A stretch of 64,000 bases of DNA, taken from Pteria penguin. Taxonomy: Eukaryota > Mollusca > Bivalvia > Pterioida > Pteriidae. A model generated the notes under the pieces. It was not told where the DNA came from. It was given only the letters and a program-made list of their open reading frames with translations, and did not search any database. The translations under genes and the position numbers were made by a program. The stretch lies in assembly GCA_035048485.1 (NCBI GenBank), contig CM068582.1, forward strand, positions 18,549,570 through 18,613,569. The letters run 5' to 3'. Below, in pieces: positions 1 to 10,990 of this stretch (within the stretch, counting starts at the first letter, position 1; every line of letters begins with the position of its first letter).

Positions 1-474
1 GTTACCCAAGTCGATGTCGTTAACGAGATATGCCCGTTTTTAATTTGCAACATATTATTGATGAGATCGGTCAGAGGAAATCACGTGACAATGAAACTCG
101 AACTTTACCCGATTCTAACATATGTTCCACTTTTCTTTTTTTGGCCTGTCACACTGTGTATAGTTTTTTTCTACCACACTTGCTTTTCTCGTGCTCGTAT
201 TCCGCCATGTGAACCATTTCTTTTTCTTTTCTACAGTGAATATCCGTACTTTCATTAGATTATTTATTAGTTTATCTTTTTCCAGGATAAGAAGTATCTT
301 TGCATTATTGCCAGTGATACACCTGATCAAGAACTCTCCCAATTCTTCTCCCAATGTATTGACTTCATACATCAGGCACGAATAGAGAAAGGAAATGTTC
401 TAGTTCATTGGTAATACAAAACTGTTTTACTCATATTTAAGTCTCCCAAACGAAATTTGTGGAAACTTATTTTT
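1..474. other. Unannotated AT-rich stretch
   Basis: I see no gene, splice-bounded exon or recognisable repeat here. The open frames are short, overlap on both strands and have no family resemblance. A T-rich run closes the segment just before the trinucleotide microsatellite. Confidence 0.5.
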
Positions 475-486
475 TTTTTAATTCTT

Positions 487-517
<31 letters not shown>

Positions 518-622
518 TTATTATTATTATTATTATTGTTGTTATTATTATTATTATTATTGTTGTTGTTGTTGATGATGTTATAATTATTATTATTATT
601 ATTAATATTATCATCATCATTT
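475..622. repeat. Compound trinucleotide microsatellite (TTC)n-(TTA)n-(GTT)n
   Basis: A run of TTC units passes into TTA, then mixed GTT/TTA and GATGATG units, with ATTATC/ATC units at the end. It directly abuts the hairpin that opens the next element. A further short TTA/ACT run lies at the far end of that element (2908-2937), so the element is bracketed by trinucleotide repeats. Frames through this tract give runs of N, I or R and are artefacts. Confidence 0.95.
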
Positions 623-2907
623 ATATCCCCCGCAAACAAAGTTTGGGGGTATATAGGAATCACCCTGTCTGTCTGACCGTCTGCCAGTCTGTCCATCTGT
701 TCACATTTGCCGACCATAACTTCTTGTCAGATCATGATATTTCACACAATTGTTGTACATAACCCAAGGGTGTGTAATGACCTTGACCAATGGTCATGTC
801 CTCAAGGTCAAGGTCACACTGACACAAAACCAAAACCGGGCCATAACTCCTTACTACCAAGATGGATTTGGATATTATGTTACACAATTATTGTCCTGAC
901 CCAAGGGTGAATCATGACCTTGACTCAAGATCATATCTCAAAGGTCAAGATTAGAGTGCATAGTTGGTCAAAATCCTTGTGCCAGCCATAACTCCCTACA
1001 GCTGGATCTAAATAACATTTCTTGCAATATTTTTTTATTTCCAGGGGTGTGTCGTGACCTTCACCAAAAGTCATATCTTCAAGGTCAAGGTCACAGTGCA
1101 CACATAATTGTTGTCATGACCTTGACTCAAGATCGTATCTTCAAGTTCAAGGCACACTTGGTCGAAGTCCTTGCCCAGGTCATAACTCCTTACTGCTGTG
1201 TTGGGTCTGGATAACATTTCAGGCAATTGTTGTGCATTACACAAGGGTATGTTATGATTTCGACCTAAAATCATATCTTCAAGGTCAAGGTCACAGTGCA
1301 CACCTAGCCAAAATCCTTCACTGGGCCATAACTTTTTACTACCAAGATGGATTTGGATAATATATTACCTATTTATTGTCCATGACCCAAAGGTGTACCA
1401 TGAGCTTAACTGAAGATTATATCTTCAAGCAAGGTCAAAGTCAGAGTGCATAATTGGTCAAAATCCTTGTGCGAGCGATAACTCCTTACTGCTAGATCTA
1501 AATAACATTTCATGCAATTGTTGTTCATGTCCAAGGGTGTGTCATGACCTTCACCGAAAGTCATATCTTCAAGGTCAAGGTTACAGTGCACACATAATTG
1601 TTGTTCATGACCCAAGGGTTAGTCATGACCTTGACTCAAGATTGTATTTTCATGATCAAGGCACAATTGGTCATATAATTGTTGTCCATGATCCAAGGGT
1701 GTGTCATGACCTTGACTCAAGATCGTATCTTCAAGGTCAAGGCATACTAGGTCGAAGTCCATGCCCGGGCTATAACTCCTAACTGCTGGGTTAGATCTGG
1801 ATAATATTTCAGGCAATTGTTGTGCATTACACAAGGGTGTGTTGTGATTTCGACCCAAAGTCATATCTTCAAGATCAAGGTCACAGTGCACACATAGCCA
1901 AAATTCTTGACCGGGCCATAACTTCTTACTTCCAAGATGGATTTGGATAATATATTACACATTTTTTGTTCATGACCCAAGGGTGTGTTATGACCTTCAC
2001 CGAAAGTCATATCTGCAAGGCCAAGGTCACAGTGCACACATAGTCGAAATATTTGTAGATACTATAAATTCTTACTGCTGTGTTGGATTTTGATAATATT
2101 TAACACAATTGTTGTCCATGACACAAAGGTGTGTCATGATTTTAACTCGAGATGATATCTCCAAGGTCAAGATCACAGTGCATGCATTGTCAAAATCCTT
2201 GTATGGGTCTTAGCTCCTTACTGCCATGTAAGTTCTGGATAATATTTCACATGATCCAAAGGTGTGTATCACATTGTACAGAACGTGTTGTCTGTCTGTG
2301 TGTCTGTCCGTCTATCTGTCCTTGAAAATTGTCCAGGCCATAACTTCTTCCTTTTACTTTGGAGGGAGATAAGAATTTACACAATTGTTGTTCATGACCT
2401 AAAGGTATGTCATGAACTTGAACCAAGGTCATATCTACAAGGTCAATGTCACAGTGCATATATAGCCAGAATTCTTGTCCGAGTAGTAACTTTTTCCTTT
2501 TAATTTGGAAGAAGATAATATTTTACCCAATTATTGTCCATGACCTAAGGGTTTGTCATGACTTGAACCAAGGTGATATCTGCAAGATCAATGTCACAAT
2601 GCACACATTGCCAGAATTCTTGTCTGGGCTATCCTTCGTCCTGTTACGTTGCTGGAAGATTATGTTTTTACACAATTTTTGTCCATGACCCAAGGATGTG
2701 TAATGACCCTGAACCAAGATCAAAGTTACAATGTCAAGGTCAGAGTGCACGCAAACCAGATTGTTTTTATTGATTATACTTCAAAATGCACAAGTGGAAT
2801 ATCCATTACATTTATACCAGTGATGTATCATTTATACCAGGGATGAATTATTGCATGCTTCAACTTTGTTGCCGTGAGGGGTATTCTTCCCGTTAGGACA
2901 GCTCTAG
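623..2907 (+). mobile_element. Hairpin-started non-autonomous element with ~150-bp degenerate core repeats
   Basis: The left end is an imperfect hairpin (CCCCC-G-CAAAC, loop AAA, GTTTG-GGGG; 627-649), followed by a GTCTGTCTG-rich leader. The body is a tandem array of diverged monomers spaced about 140-155 bp, each carrying a 'GGCCATAACT...' block, a 'CATGACCCAAGGGTGTG' block and 'TCAAGGTCAAGGTCACAGTGCACA'-type ends. A second leader-like block lies near 2285-2325. The right end (GAGGGGTATTCTTCCC..., about 2877-2907) runs into TTA repeats. There is no transposase. The layout (unique 5' end, tandem core, microsatellite 3' end) matches the pearl/BIV160-type and Helentron-associated elements described in bivalves. 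That family assignment is inference from architecture. Confidence 0.65.
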
Positions 2908-3039
2908 TTATTATTATTATTACAACTACTACTACTATTTCTTCTCCGCTAATATTGTCTGCACATTTTCTCGAAGAGAACACTTTCGACACTTCAAAAG
3001 ATAGTTGCCCACTTTAAACAGATGTGCACAAAAGTTTCC

Positions 3040-3860
3040 AAATCGCCCTCGTGACCTTGACCTTGGAGTTTGACCTACTATAAAGAGTTAAATTTTGGCC
3101 ATAACTTTTGAATTGCAGATGATAGGACATTGACCTTAGCTGTAAAGTTTGAACCAAGAGGGGTTTGTCTTTGAAATTTCACACATGGATAACTTATGGA
3201 AGATGCTCTCATTTTGGATTATGATTATTTACCCTTTGATCTTGACCTTGGAGTTTGATGTACTTTTCAAAATCTAAATGTTATTGTTAGCTATAACTTT
3301 TAACCAAAAATGATAGAGCTTCGAAGCTTCACAAATGGATACCTTTTGGAAAGGCTCTCATTTGGAACCATGACCTACTATTCTAAACTTTACCATTGGC
3401 GATGGGACCATGATATTTGACTTTTTGACCTTGACCTTGGAGTTTAACCTAGTTTTAAAAAACTTTAACATTGGCTACAACATTTGAATGAAGAGGGGTA
3501 GAGCTATGAACATTCGCACATGGATTCAAAGAAATTTCATTTGGTAGCATAACCTTTGATTTTGGACTCCGACCTAATTTCCAAAACTTTAACCTAGGCT
3601 ATATCTTTTAAACAAATAGAGCTAATGTTTTGATACTTTACTCACACATTCCTTTTGACAAGAAATTCCATTTGGTATCAAGGTCTATGATATTGTGACG
3701 TTGTTGATCTTGAAGCTGGACCTCTATTTCAAAAACTTTTACCTGGTCTTTTTCAAGAGGGCTTTGGCTTTGATACAGCATGGAAGGAGCTTACATTTGG
3801 CACCATGACCTTTGACCTTAGCGTTTGATATACTTTTCAAAAACTTTAACCTTGGTTCTA
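3040..3860. repeat. Degenerate tandem repeat with 'GACCTTGACCTTGGAGTTTGACCT' block
   Basis: About six diverged units, spaced 125-190 bp, share a 'gaccttgaccttggagttt' block followed by 'CAAAAACTTTAACCTTGGC' and 'GAAGAGG.TAGAGCT'. Copies are visible near 3055, 3240, 3430, 3560, 3700 and 3810. No hairpin end is obvious, so it may be the core of a truncated element related to the preceding one. No coding potential is seen. Confidence 0.7.
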
Positions 3861-4092
3861 AATTTTGAACGAAGAGGACTCCTTGGTCCCCGCAAATTAT
3901 ACAAATTATTCCAACATATTTTACCAATCGCCTCACGTCCTCTTCGATTGTAACGACTGATTGGTCGAAAGGAACTGTCGGGCTGTATCTTGCAAATATG
4001 AAGTCGCGTTAGGAAGTGTACTTGCCTGAGATAAAAAGGCCATACCTGTCTTATGTTGATTACTTGTATCTTGTCTTCGACTGATACATAAT

Positions 4093-4365
4093 GAAGCTGG
4101 CGTGGCCTAGTGGTATCGCGCTGGACTTCTAATCAGGAGGCCGGGGTTCGAGTCCCACTCTGGCCATGCCAGTGTCCTGTTTTTCGGATGAAACAGTAAA
4201 AACCGAGACCCCGTGTCGTGGTATGCATGGCACGTTAAAGATCCCTCACTGCCTCGGGTGGGTCCGTTGTAAAGGTTAAAATTTGTATGCCCCGCATCAG
4301 GCAGATGCCGTCACCATATACGTGAAATATTCGTGGTATGACGTTAAACAAAAATCAATCAATCA
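4093..4365 (+). mobile_element. tRNA-derived SINE (family A), complete copy with target-site duplication
   Basis: The 5' tRNA-like head has an A box (TGGCCTAGTGG, 4103-4113) and a B box (GGTTCGAGTCC, 4145-4155). A conserved body follows ('GTGTCCTGT.TTTCGGATGA', 'GGTATGCATGGCACGTTAAAG'), and the tail is ATCAATCAATCA. The copy is bounded by a perfect 13-bp duplication ACTGATACATAAT (4080-4092 and 4366-4378), direct evidence of retrotransposition. Other copies lie at 18695, 31170, 38476 and, on the minus strand, 47247. It is a SINE and not a functional tRNA gene. Confidence 0.95.
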
Positions 4366-4378
4366 ACTGATACATAAT

Positions 4379-4974
4379 ATAAAAATGCTAGCAAACTTGA
4401 CTAGTGATGATGTGATCTTGCAGTTGTCTAGATTAAAAGTGCACATTTAATTATCTTCATCGATTGCTTGATTTTGTCCACTTGTAATCAAGTTCAAACT
4501 CAGTGATATCATTTCAAACGAGCGGTTCGTTATGTTATGAAGATTTGCAAACTTGTGTAGTGATGATGTGATCTTGCCTAGATCTAAATGTGATCATGTC
4601 AAATAGACATAGACCTTTTATTATGTTCATCGATTTTGGCAAAAAGAGATCTTTCTTTCCTACATACATGTATCAATCTGATTAAAACCATATCTGTATT
4701 CCGCTTTTCCGTTTGCGGATAAAGATCTGGCAAAACTCCGTAAGGGGTCATGTTTTGGTGAACTCTGATTTTCAGCCAATCAGTGGATCGGCTACAAATT
4801 CCTAGGAGTGAAATTAACATCCACAGAGTGTGTAACCCACAAGGTAGTTTTTGAACAGTGTTTGTTACATATTGCGTCACTAACACGTGCCTAGCCGAGT
4901 AATTGATTGGCTATGGGAAATAACGGTTTCGGTGACTGAAACGTCATCAGAGTTCACGAGAACATGATCCCTTA
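4379..4974. other. Unannotated stretch
   Basis: No recognisable gene or element. A 95-codon minus-strand frame (4886-4599) has no family features that I recognise, and nothing such as a splice signal supports it. The phrase 'CAAACTTGTGTAGTGATGATGTGATCTTGC' is repeated near 4392 and 4549, suggesting a small local duplication. Confidence 0.4.
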
Positions 4975-5470
4975 CGTTGTTCGTTTGTCCCTCTGTCCGT
5001 CTGTCGTCTGTCCGGATGGTTTCCAGACATTAACATCAGTCAGGAATGACCTATTTGATTCAAACTTCATACAATGTTAGCTTATATAAAGATCACCTCA
5101 GAGGGTCACTGTTACTAAAAATAGACATTTATCATAGTATTTCGGTTTCCAGATAATAACTTGAGTTAGGAAAGATGGAATTTTTTAAAACTTCATATTA
5201 GGCTAGCTCATGTAAAGATCTAGGGTGCGATTGATTTTGGGGTCAAAAGGTCAATTCTAAAAATAACTGTCACTAAAAATAGACATTTGTCACTTCATTT
5301 CATTTTCCAGATATTTACCTGACTTAAGAATAATTGATTTCTTTTATATTTCATACAATGCCAGCTTATGTATAGGTCTAGGTTGGGATAGATTTTGGGT
5401 TCAAAAGGTCTACTTTGAGGTTCATTGTTACAAAAAATAGACACCAGCATAGTTCATTCGTAGACTTATC
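4975..5470. repeat. Degenerate ~140-155-bp tandem repeat with GTCTGTC leader
   Basis: A leader with GTCCGTCTGTCGTCTGTCC is followed by about three diverged units. Each carries 'TTTCCAGATAATAACTTGA', 'TTCATACAATG.TAGCTTATGTAAAGATC' and 'TCACTAAAAATAGACATTT'. The plan matches the other core-repeat elements in the window, but I cannot place either terminus with confidence. Confidence 0.6.
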
Positions 5471-6641
5471 ACTGAAAATAGTGATTCATCACTATTTCAG
5501 TTTCAGATGATGACTATAGATACTGATGCCATATATTAATAAAACGAGGCTATATTTTTGCTGTCAGTTATATTAAAACTCGATGATTTTTCTTATTAAA
5601 TCATGCAAAAGGTTACCAAGTTCATATAACTGTTTCATGTTGGCTTGTTGCTAATAATGTATTAGTCACTTCGAAGGTGCAGGTTGTGTCAGGGGATGAC
5701 TGACTGTAAGATTGTTCCTTAAATATTTGCATAAGGCTAAGAGTTCAGTGTTTAGGAAGAATTTAGACAAATTTGGGGGGAGGGGGGTATGAAGGTCGAC
5801 AATGAAATTTTCATTGGGAATTACGGAAACGTTTTGGTGCCTGGTGTTGTAAGTAGGTATCATGACAAAAATAAAGTTGACTTGCCGAGATAAATAAAAC
5901 TTGATGACGTATTGAAGTCGAAAAGTTGTCATAAACTGCCCTTAAACGAGTTCTTTTGGGCAACTTCTCATCTATAAAACGTTTAGTTGATTTTCTTTAA
6001 GTCAAGATAAAATTATACGATTTCCCTTATGTCAATTTTAAAATAAATCGTCGTAATAAAGTCGCATTTCCATGAAAATCAAGAATTATTGACATGATTT
6101 TTGTTGATATGTTGCAATACAAATGCTACTGACGAGAATTTCATATCGAGTTATTGCTTTTAAAATACTATTTCGAGATTTGGTAAGTCAATTTCTCTTA
6201 GAAATCGACTTCTCAAACTCGCATTTGAATGACAATTTCGAAATATTGACTCTGTTGAAGTCAACATAATGCGATAAAGTAATAGTTACTGGTATTCCTT
6301 TTGACGACAATTATTTATTTGCTGAATACCTTGTATAAATGTATTTCCAAAATATGAAAGTATGAAAATCTCGAAATATTAACTTTGTTGAAGTCAAAAT
6401 GATGCGAAAAAGTCATACTTGATATTATGAAGAAATAAATAATTGTTTCTGGAAAATATATCTATTTTGGAAATAATACATCTATTCAGGATATGCAGCA
6501 TATAAATAATGGTCGTCAAAAAGAATATCAGTATCAAGTATGACTTTTTCGCATCGTGTTGACTTCAACAAAGTCAATATTTCGAGATTTTCATACAAAT
6601 GCGAGTTTGAGAAGTCGATTTCGAAGAGAAATTGACTTACG

Positions 6642-6873
6642 AATATAAATATAGAACATATATACATTTTTATTTTGTGCACCATATGGGCATTTCGACA
6701 AGTTATGTCTCTTCAGTGATGATCGTGGCCGAATGATTTGAATTCTCATAATATATAAATATTTGAAGAGCAATGTTGAAGCCAAAATGACCGAAAAGTG
6801 AACCAAAGATTCTATCTAAGGACAGAGCTATGCATGAGGGAGATACTCCTTAGGTTTAGAGTGATTTACTGAA
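6642..6873 (-). mobile_element. 232-bp hammerhead-bearing unit, copy 1 (inserted in the inverted-repeat arm)
   Basis: This segment interrupts the right arm: the arm matches its partner on both sides but the partner lacks the segment. It is the reverse complement of 24463-24694, with matching sequence along the full 232 bp, so it is an independent dispersed unit. It holds the hammerhead-like core described in the next entry. It has no open reading frame of note. The size and ribozyme motif resemble the terminal repeats of Penelope-like elements or small retrozyme-type elements (inference). Confidence 0.75.
6679..6716 (-). ncRNA. Hammerhead ribozyme-like core, copy 1
   Basis: Read on the minus strand: CTGAAGA (6716-6710), a 4-bp stem II GACA/TGTC with loop TAACT (6709-6697), GAAA (6696-6693), then a partial stem III TGCCC-ATATG-GTGCA. 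CUGANGA...GAAA is the conserved type I hammerhead core. Stem III here has one mismatch, a U16.1-type residue before the cleavage position is not evident, and stem I is not clear, so this copy is probably inactive. Hammerhead motifs in PLE terminal repeats are established knowledge. Confidence 0.6.
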
Positions 6874-7234
6874 ATAGTATTTTAAAAATAATAACTTGAC
6901 ATAAAATCGTCGTTAGTTGCATGTTTATTGCAACATATAAACAAATTCATGTCAATAGTTCTTGATTTTTATGGTAATGCGACTTTATTACGACGATTTA
7001 TTTGAAAATTGACATAAGGGAAGTCGCATAAATTTATCTTGACTGAAAGAAAATCAACTGTGTTTTATAGATGACAAGTTGTCGAAAAGAATCCGTTTAA
7101 GGACAGTTAACGACAACATTTAGAGTTCATCACGTCAACAAGTTTTATTAATCTCGGCAAATCAATTTTATTTTTGTCATGATACCTACTTACAACACAA
7201 CAACACCAGGCACCAAAACGTTTCCGTAGTTTCC

Positions 7235-7485
7235 GTAGAAAATCAACGATAATTCACATAATTTTTGTTGACATGTTGGCATAAACATGCTACTAACGAG
7301 AATTTTTTGTTGAGTTATTGTCGTAAAAATTCCAATTCCAGATTTCGTAATTCAATTTCTCTTCAAAATCGAGTTATCAAACTCGCATTTGTATGAAAAT
7401 CTCGAAATATTGACTACATTGAAGTTGACATGATGCGATAAAGTAACACTTACCGATATGCTTTTTGATTACTTGACGTCAAACT
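7235..7485 (+). repeat. Third, partial copy of the inverted-repeat unit (direct orientation)
   Basis: It repeats the part of the left arm from 'GAAAATCAA' (6074) through 'GATGCGATAAAGTAA', in the same orientation, immediately after the right arm ends. It shares 'TTTTTGTTGACATGTTG', 'GCTACTAACGAGAATTT' and 'CAAACTCGCATTTG'. The result is a plus-minus-plus arrangement of one unit. Confidence 0.8.
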
Positions 7486-8340
7486 CTTCAGCGACTTTAC
7501 GTCGCCATGATCAAAGCAGACTTTTTTCTGATTTCTATATAGACCAATTATAGCATGCTGAAGGGTAAGCGGTTCAGAAATACTGACTTTTATAGTTGAA
7601 AAATTAGATTCGATGATCAAATTGGCCTCAGGCGGGTAAACAGGTAGAAAGACAAGATAAAATGAAAATGCTCCCAAACTGTAGATTGGAGGCATAAAAA
7701 ATGTAACTGCATGACTTTGAATGGAATGCATTCTGGGCATTTAGCAATTGCGTGTGATTTTTGTGCATTTAGAATAATATACGGTGACACTGAATATGCA
7801 TATTTTCAGTTTAGCTGGAGTATCTCGAAGCGTGACCGTTTCTGCTGCCTATGTTATGACTGTCACCAAGTTAGGCTGGAAGGAATCAATCAATGCTATA
7901 CGTGGGGCACGCAATTGTGCTAATCCAAATTTCGGTTTTCAAAAGCAGTTACAGCAGTTTGAAGCAAAAAACCTTCAAAAGGTATAGTAAAGAAAAATCG
8001 CTAAAACTTTGGAGAATAGAATATTCTATTTACAATTTGCAGTTCTTAAGTTGATGGCGATAAATGATAGTAATTTATATATTTTATTATTTTATAATGC
8101 CTTAATCATTCTAGAAGTACAGGTGTGCTTATGAAGAATTTCATATGCATCCAAAGTGCTAAATCGTGGATTTATATTACACTTCCATTTCAAAATTTGA
8201 AACTTAAACAGTTATTATACCCATGACTTTTAGAGATGTAGGTTTATAGTTATCAACATTTCCCCCTATTTGTTCGTACAATTCAACTTGATATTTCCAG
8301 ATTACTAACCCGGAACGATTATAATATACAAGCAGTCAAG
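7486..8340. other. Unannotated stretch
   Basis: No family-recognisable coding or repeat sequence. Frames of 60-97 codons occur on both strands without supporting features. It separates the inverted-repeat complex from the PLE remnant. Confidence 0.4.
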
Positions 8341-8345
8341 CGACT

Positions 8346-9340
8346 TTGCTTTTCCCTCATTCTTTCTTCTCTCCAAACTTTTATTTTAGACTTAAAATGA
8401 TTATAGCATTTTCATATAACAAACTTTACCCACATATAGAATTGATGCCTCCTAAGTCGCAAGTATTCAAGATTAAATGTGTAAATAAAGTTTTTGATCT
8501 GCTTAATATTTCTAATATTTTTCATGATCATAGAGTCAAATCTAAAATTAGTATTAGTAATTAGTATCATGACCCACCCCTGTTTTGCTATCAGTACAAA
8601 ACCCTATTAGAAACCTATATATTTGATTACAAAAAAGTCACATCGAAAGCTAATTCTCTTGACCCTATTCCATCGACCTGTTCAAGCAATAATTCTAAAT
8701 TTATTCATCAACCTGTGGGCCATATTATTACAGGTGATATTAACTGTATTTCTGATAAATATCTACGTTCACTTTTAAATAAAGGGCCAAAGTATTTATT
8801 ACCTTCAAGGATAGATTTTACCATATTGAAGAAGCGCTAAACACTTATTGCAAACAATGGAGTAAAAAAGGTTTAAAATACATGCCTTGAATGACTGGAA
8901 AAGTGAAATCTTAAAAATTATCAATATTTAAATCGATGATTTTATAATTAATGCCCATTTAGTCGAATATCCACATTATATACCGGTCCAGTCTATAAAA
9001 AAGAAAATGGCTGTTTACATAATACTTACGTCTTCGTACCTGCTGACAAAGCAGCTATTTATATCATCATTGTTTGAAAAATATACTATATAACAGTTCT
9101 TAAAACAAATAAGGAATACCATTGCTGAACTGAACTCTACTTCTACATATGTTGAAACCCCATTGTTTAAAGTCAAGATCCTATCTGACAATTTTAAAGC
9201 TATGTGTGACTTCAATTTAAGCATTAATAAAAACGATCTTCCAACAATGTATTTCCTTCCCAAATTACAAAAAAAAAAATAAAAAAAAAATCCGTATAAA
9301 TCACGTTTCAAGTGAAATTCTAGTCATTGCTCTACAACTC
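8346..9340 (+). pseudogene. Penelope-like retroelement ORF, N-terminal/RT-proximal part, decayed
   Basis: One frame stays readable from 8346 to 8840, broken by a TAG at 8562-8564 and ending at TAA 8838-8840. It carries PLE-type segments: 'DPPLFCYQYKT', 'GDINCISDKYLRSLLNKGPKYL' and an SRIDF block. Further pieces appear after frameshifts: an 'LNDWKSEILKII' segment near 8890-8925, 'VFVPADKA' near 9030-9055, and a 'LPKLQK' block near 9255-9275 followed by an A-run. Such segments precede the RT fingers in Penelope-family proteins. The RT palm and GIY-YIG domain are absent here. At least one nonsense change and several frameshifts make it non-functional. A separate 3' PLE half lies at 40780. Confidence 0.75.
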
Positions 9341-9505
9341 TGCTTTTTAAACATATTACTCCTTTTACTGCAGTTAAAGTATAAAGATGATGGATAAATC
9401 CAAACCATAATTCTTAAATTCATGAGACCAGAGGACATATAAAATCAGTGAAAATGAAATCCAAGTGGAAAATAACAAAATATGTCTACTTGAAGAGCAT
9501 ATTTG

Positions 9506-9712
9506 AACCCCTATGATGGAGTGAGGGTGCCCGGGGAGAGTGAGCATCTCCTGCTTGCTAGCAACACTCGTCACATATACCCAGTAGAAAGAGTCAAATC
9601 GTGTAAATTCCATATGCATTTATATATGGAGAAGTCAAAATAAGTAACCTTCCAGTATAGAAGGTGTCAGATCTGTGTAAAATGATCGGAATCGGTCTCA
9701 GTCCAGAATGAC
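9506..9712. repeat. Dispersed ~190-bp repeat, copy 1
   Basis: The segment containing 'GGGGAGAGTGAGCATCTCC', 'GTAGAAAGAGTCAAATC' and 'GATCGGAATCGGTCTCAGTCC' recurs in the same orientation at 25331-25515 with scattered differences and one 20-bp indel. It encodes nothing obvious. At the second site it truncates a gypsy RT fragment. Confidence 0.85.
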
Positions 9713-10990
9713 CATGTTATCAAGTATTGTAATGCTGTTTTAGCAATAGTAACGTCAATTACTTTTGATCTATCAATTCTAATGAAGTCATTGAAAAATT
9801 CCGTTTGAGAAATTTTGAGACAATTCATATTTTTATTACTAATTTTTCTACACTATATACCTCTCTACTTCATTGATTTAATCAAATCCAAATTGTTGTC
9901 TCTCAATCGCTGGTGTCTCTGTAGTCCTTATCTCTTGGTCCGTGATCGTTTTTTGTAACACGAAGTGTTACACTGTTATAGACCCGGGTCATGGGCGCTG
10001 CCATATTGGAATCTTGGGATTCACCCCTTTGCTCATGTATTCATACACAGTGAAATAGGTCCATGATTATGTGCATTATATTTGCAAATATATTCATGAA
10101 CATTTGATACGTCTGGTATGTTAAGAACTACATATTGAGCAAATTATTTAGGAAGATGTATCGAAAGTCTATACCAGAGCTGAACAAATAAGATGAATAT
10201 TATTGAAACTAACTGGCATGTAGCCTCTGTTTTCATTCAGTCGTTGATTACTGCGTACTGATCGCACATTTTCGGGCCTTTCCGTCGGCCCTTGCCAACC
10301 ACAATAACAACATGCTTTTGATGACGTTATGCCGAAAAATTGATGTTTTAATTGATTAAAGTGACAGCAGACTGTTAAAGTTAAATTTATTCCTTTCCGT
10401 ATTGTAAACATTCTGCGTAAATTACACCAGAGCTGGGTGTGAAATTGATCCCTCCCCCAAATTCCACGTTGCTAAGGGACGAATAGCGTCATGTATAAAA
10501 TTCTTCCGAGAAACGAATTGATATTTAGTGCACCGACATAAGAAGATTCTTCGGTTTCATATTCTTAAAATTTTATGAATAAATTATTAATCAAAAATTA
10601 ATTCATACATTTGTGACTTGACATCGCATCGTAAACAGTTGAACAGGCAGATTTGCTCCGGCAATGATGGAAAGCATGTTGCACGGTCGTACGCATGCAT
10701 GTCATGTACGTTTTCAGTTTTGTTTGTTTAACTTGATTGTAATAATTGTGCACGTGAATGGTAGAACTTGCAAATCGTCCTTGATATGAAATTTAAGGTG
10801 GACGTTAAGAGCAGTGAACGAAGTTGGTTTAGACAGGATTTTTGATAGTTGGAGTCAGAGGCAATGTGGACAAAGAGTAGGTATATTGTATTAATAAATT
10901 TGAGGACGGTATATCGTGGTTATATATGTCTGAACGCTAATGTGTGGACCAAAGAGAATTATCAAAACAAAACAAGTGAATTAGAATGTC
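9713..10990. other. Mostly unannotated; contains a perfect 8-bp hairpin at 9954-9972
   Basis: TGTAACAC-GAA-GTGTTACA (9954-9972) follows a T-run, much like the hairpins that open the elements at 12575 and 16347, so it may be the 5' end of another such element. A second small palindromic GC-rich block (GGGCCTTTCC-GTCGGCCC) lies near 10275. I see no gene. Confidence 0.4.

Larger units (their letters stand above)
5821..7228. repeat. Large imperfect inverted repeat (~530-bp arms)
   Basis: The left arm (5821-6355) begins 'TTACGGAAACGTTTTGGTG'. Its reverse complement forms the right arm (about 6465-7228), ending 'CACCAAAACGTTTCCGTA'. Shared blocks run the whole length, for example 'AAATAAATCGTCGTAATAAAGTCGCATT'. 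A short extra fragment of the same unit (6358-6430) sits in the centre. The right arm is lengthened by a 232-bp insertion (6642-6873). There is no transposase or RT inside. The arms could be terminal repeats of a retroelement or a foldback element; a PLE remnant lies 1.1 kb downstream, but a link is not shown. Confidence 0.85.

Noticed and set aside
405..762. Poly-I/N/R frames across the trinucleotide microsatellite
   Set aside because: Low-complexity translation of simple repeats on both strands.
4103..4155. Functional tRNA genes at the A/B box pairs
   Set aside because: The heads continue into SINE bodies with ATCAATCA tails and target-site duplications, and no full cloverleaf with an acceptor stem closes.
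4599..4886. 95-codon minus frame as a gene
   Set aside because: No recognisable domain, no splice or promoter context; length is within chance for this window.
7450..7740. 96-codon minus frame as a gene
   Set aside because: It overlaps the third copy of the inverted-repeat unit at its end and has no family features.
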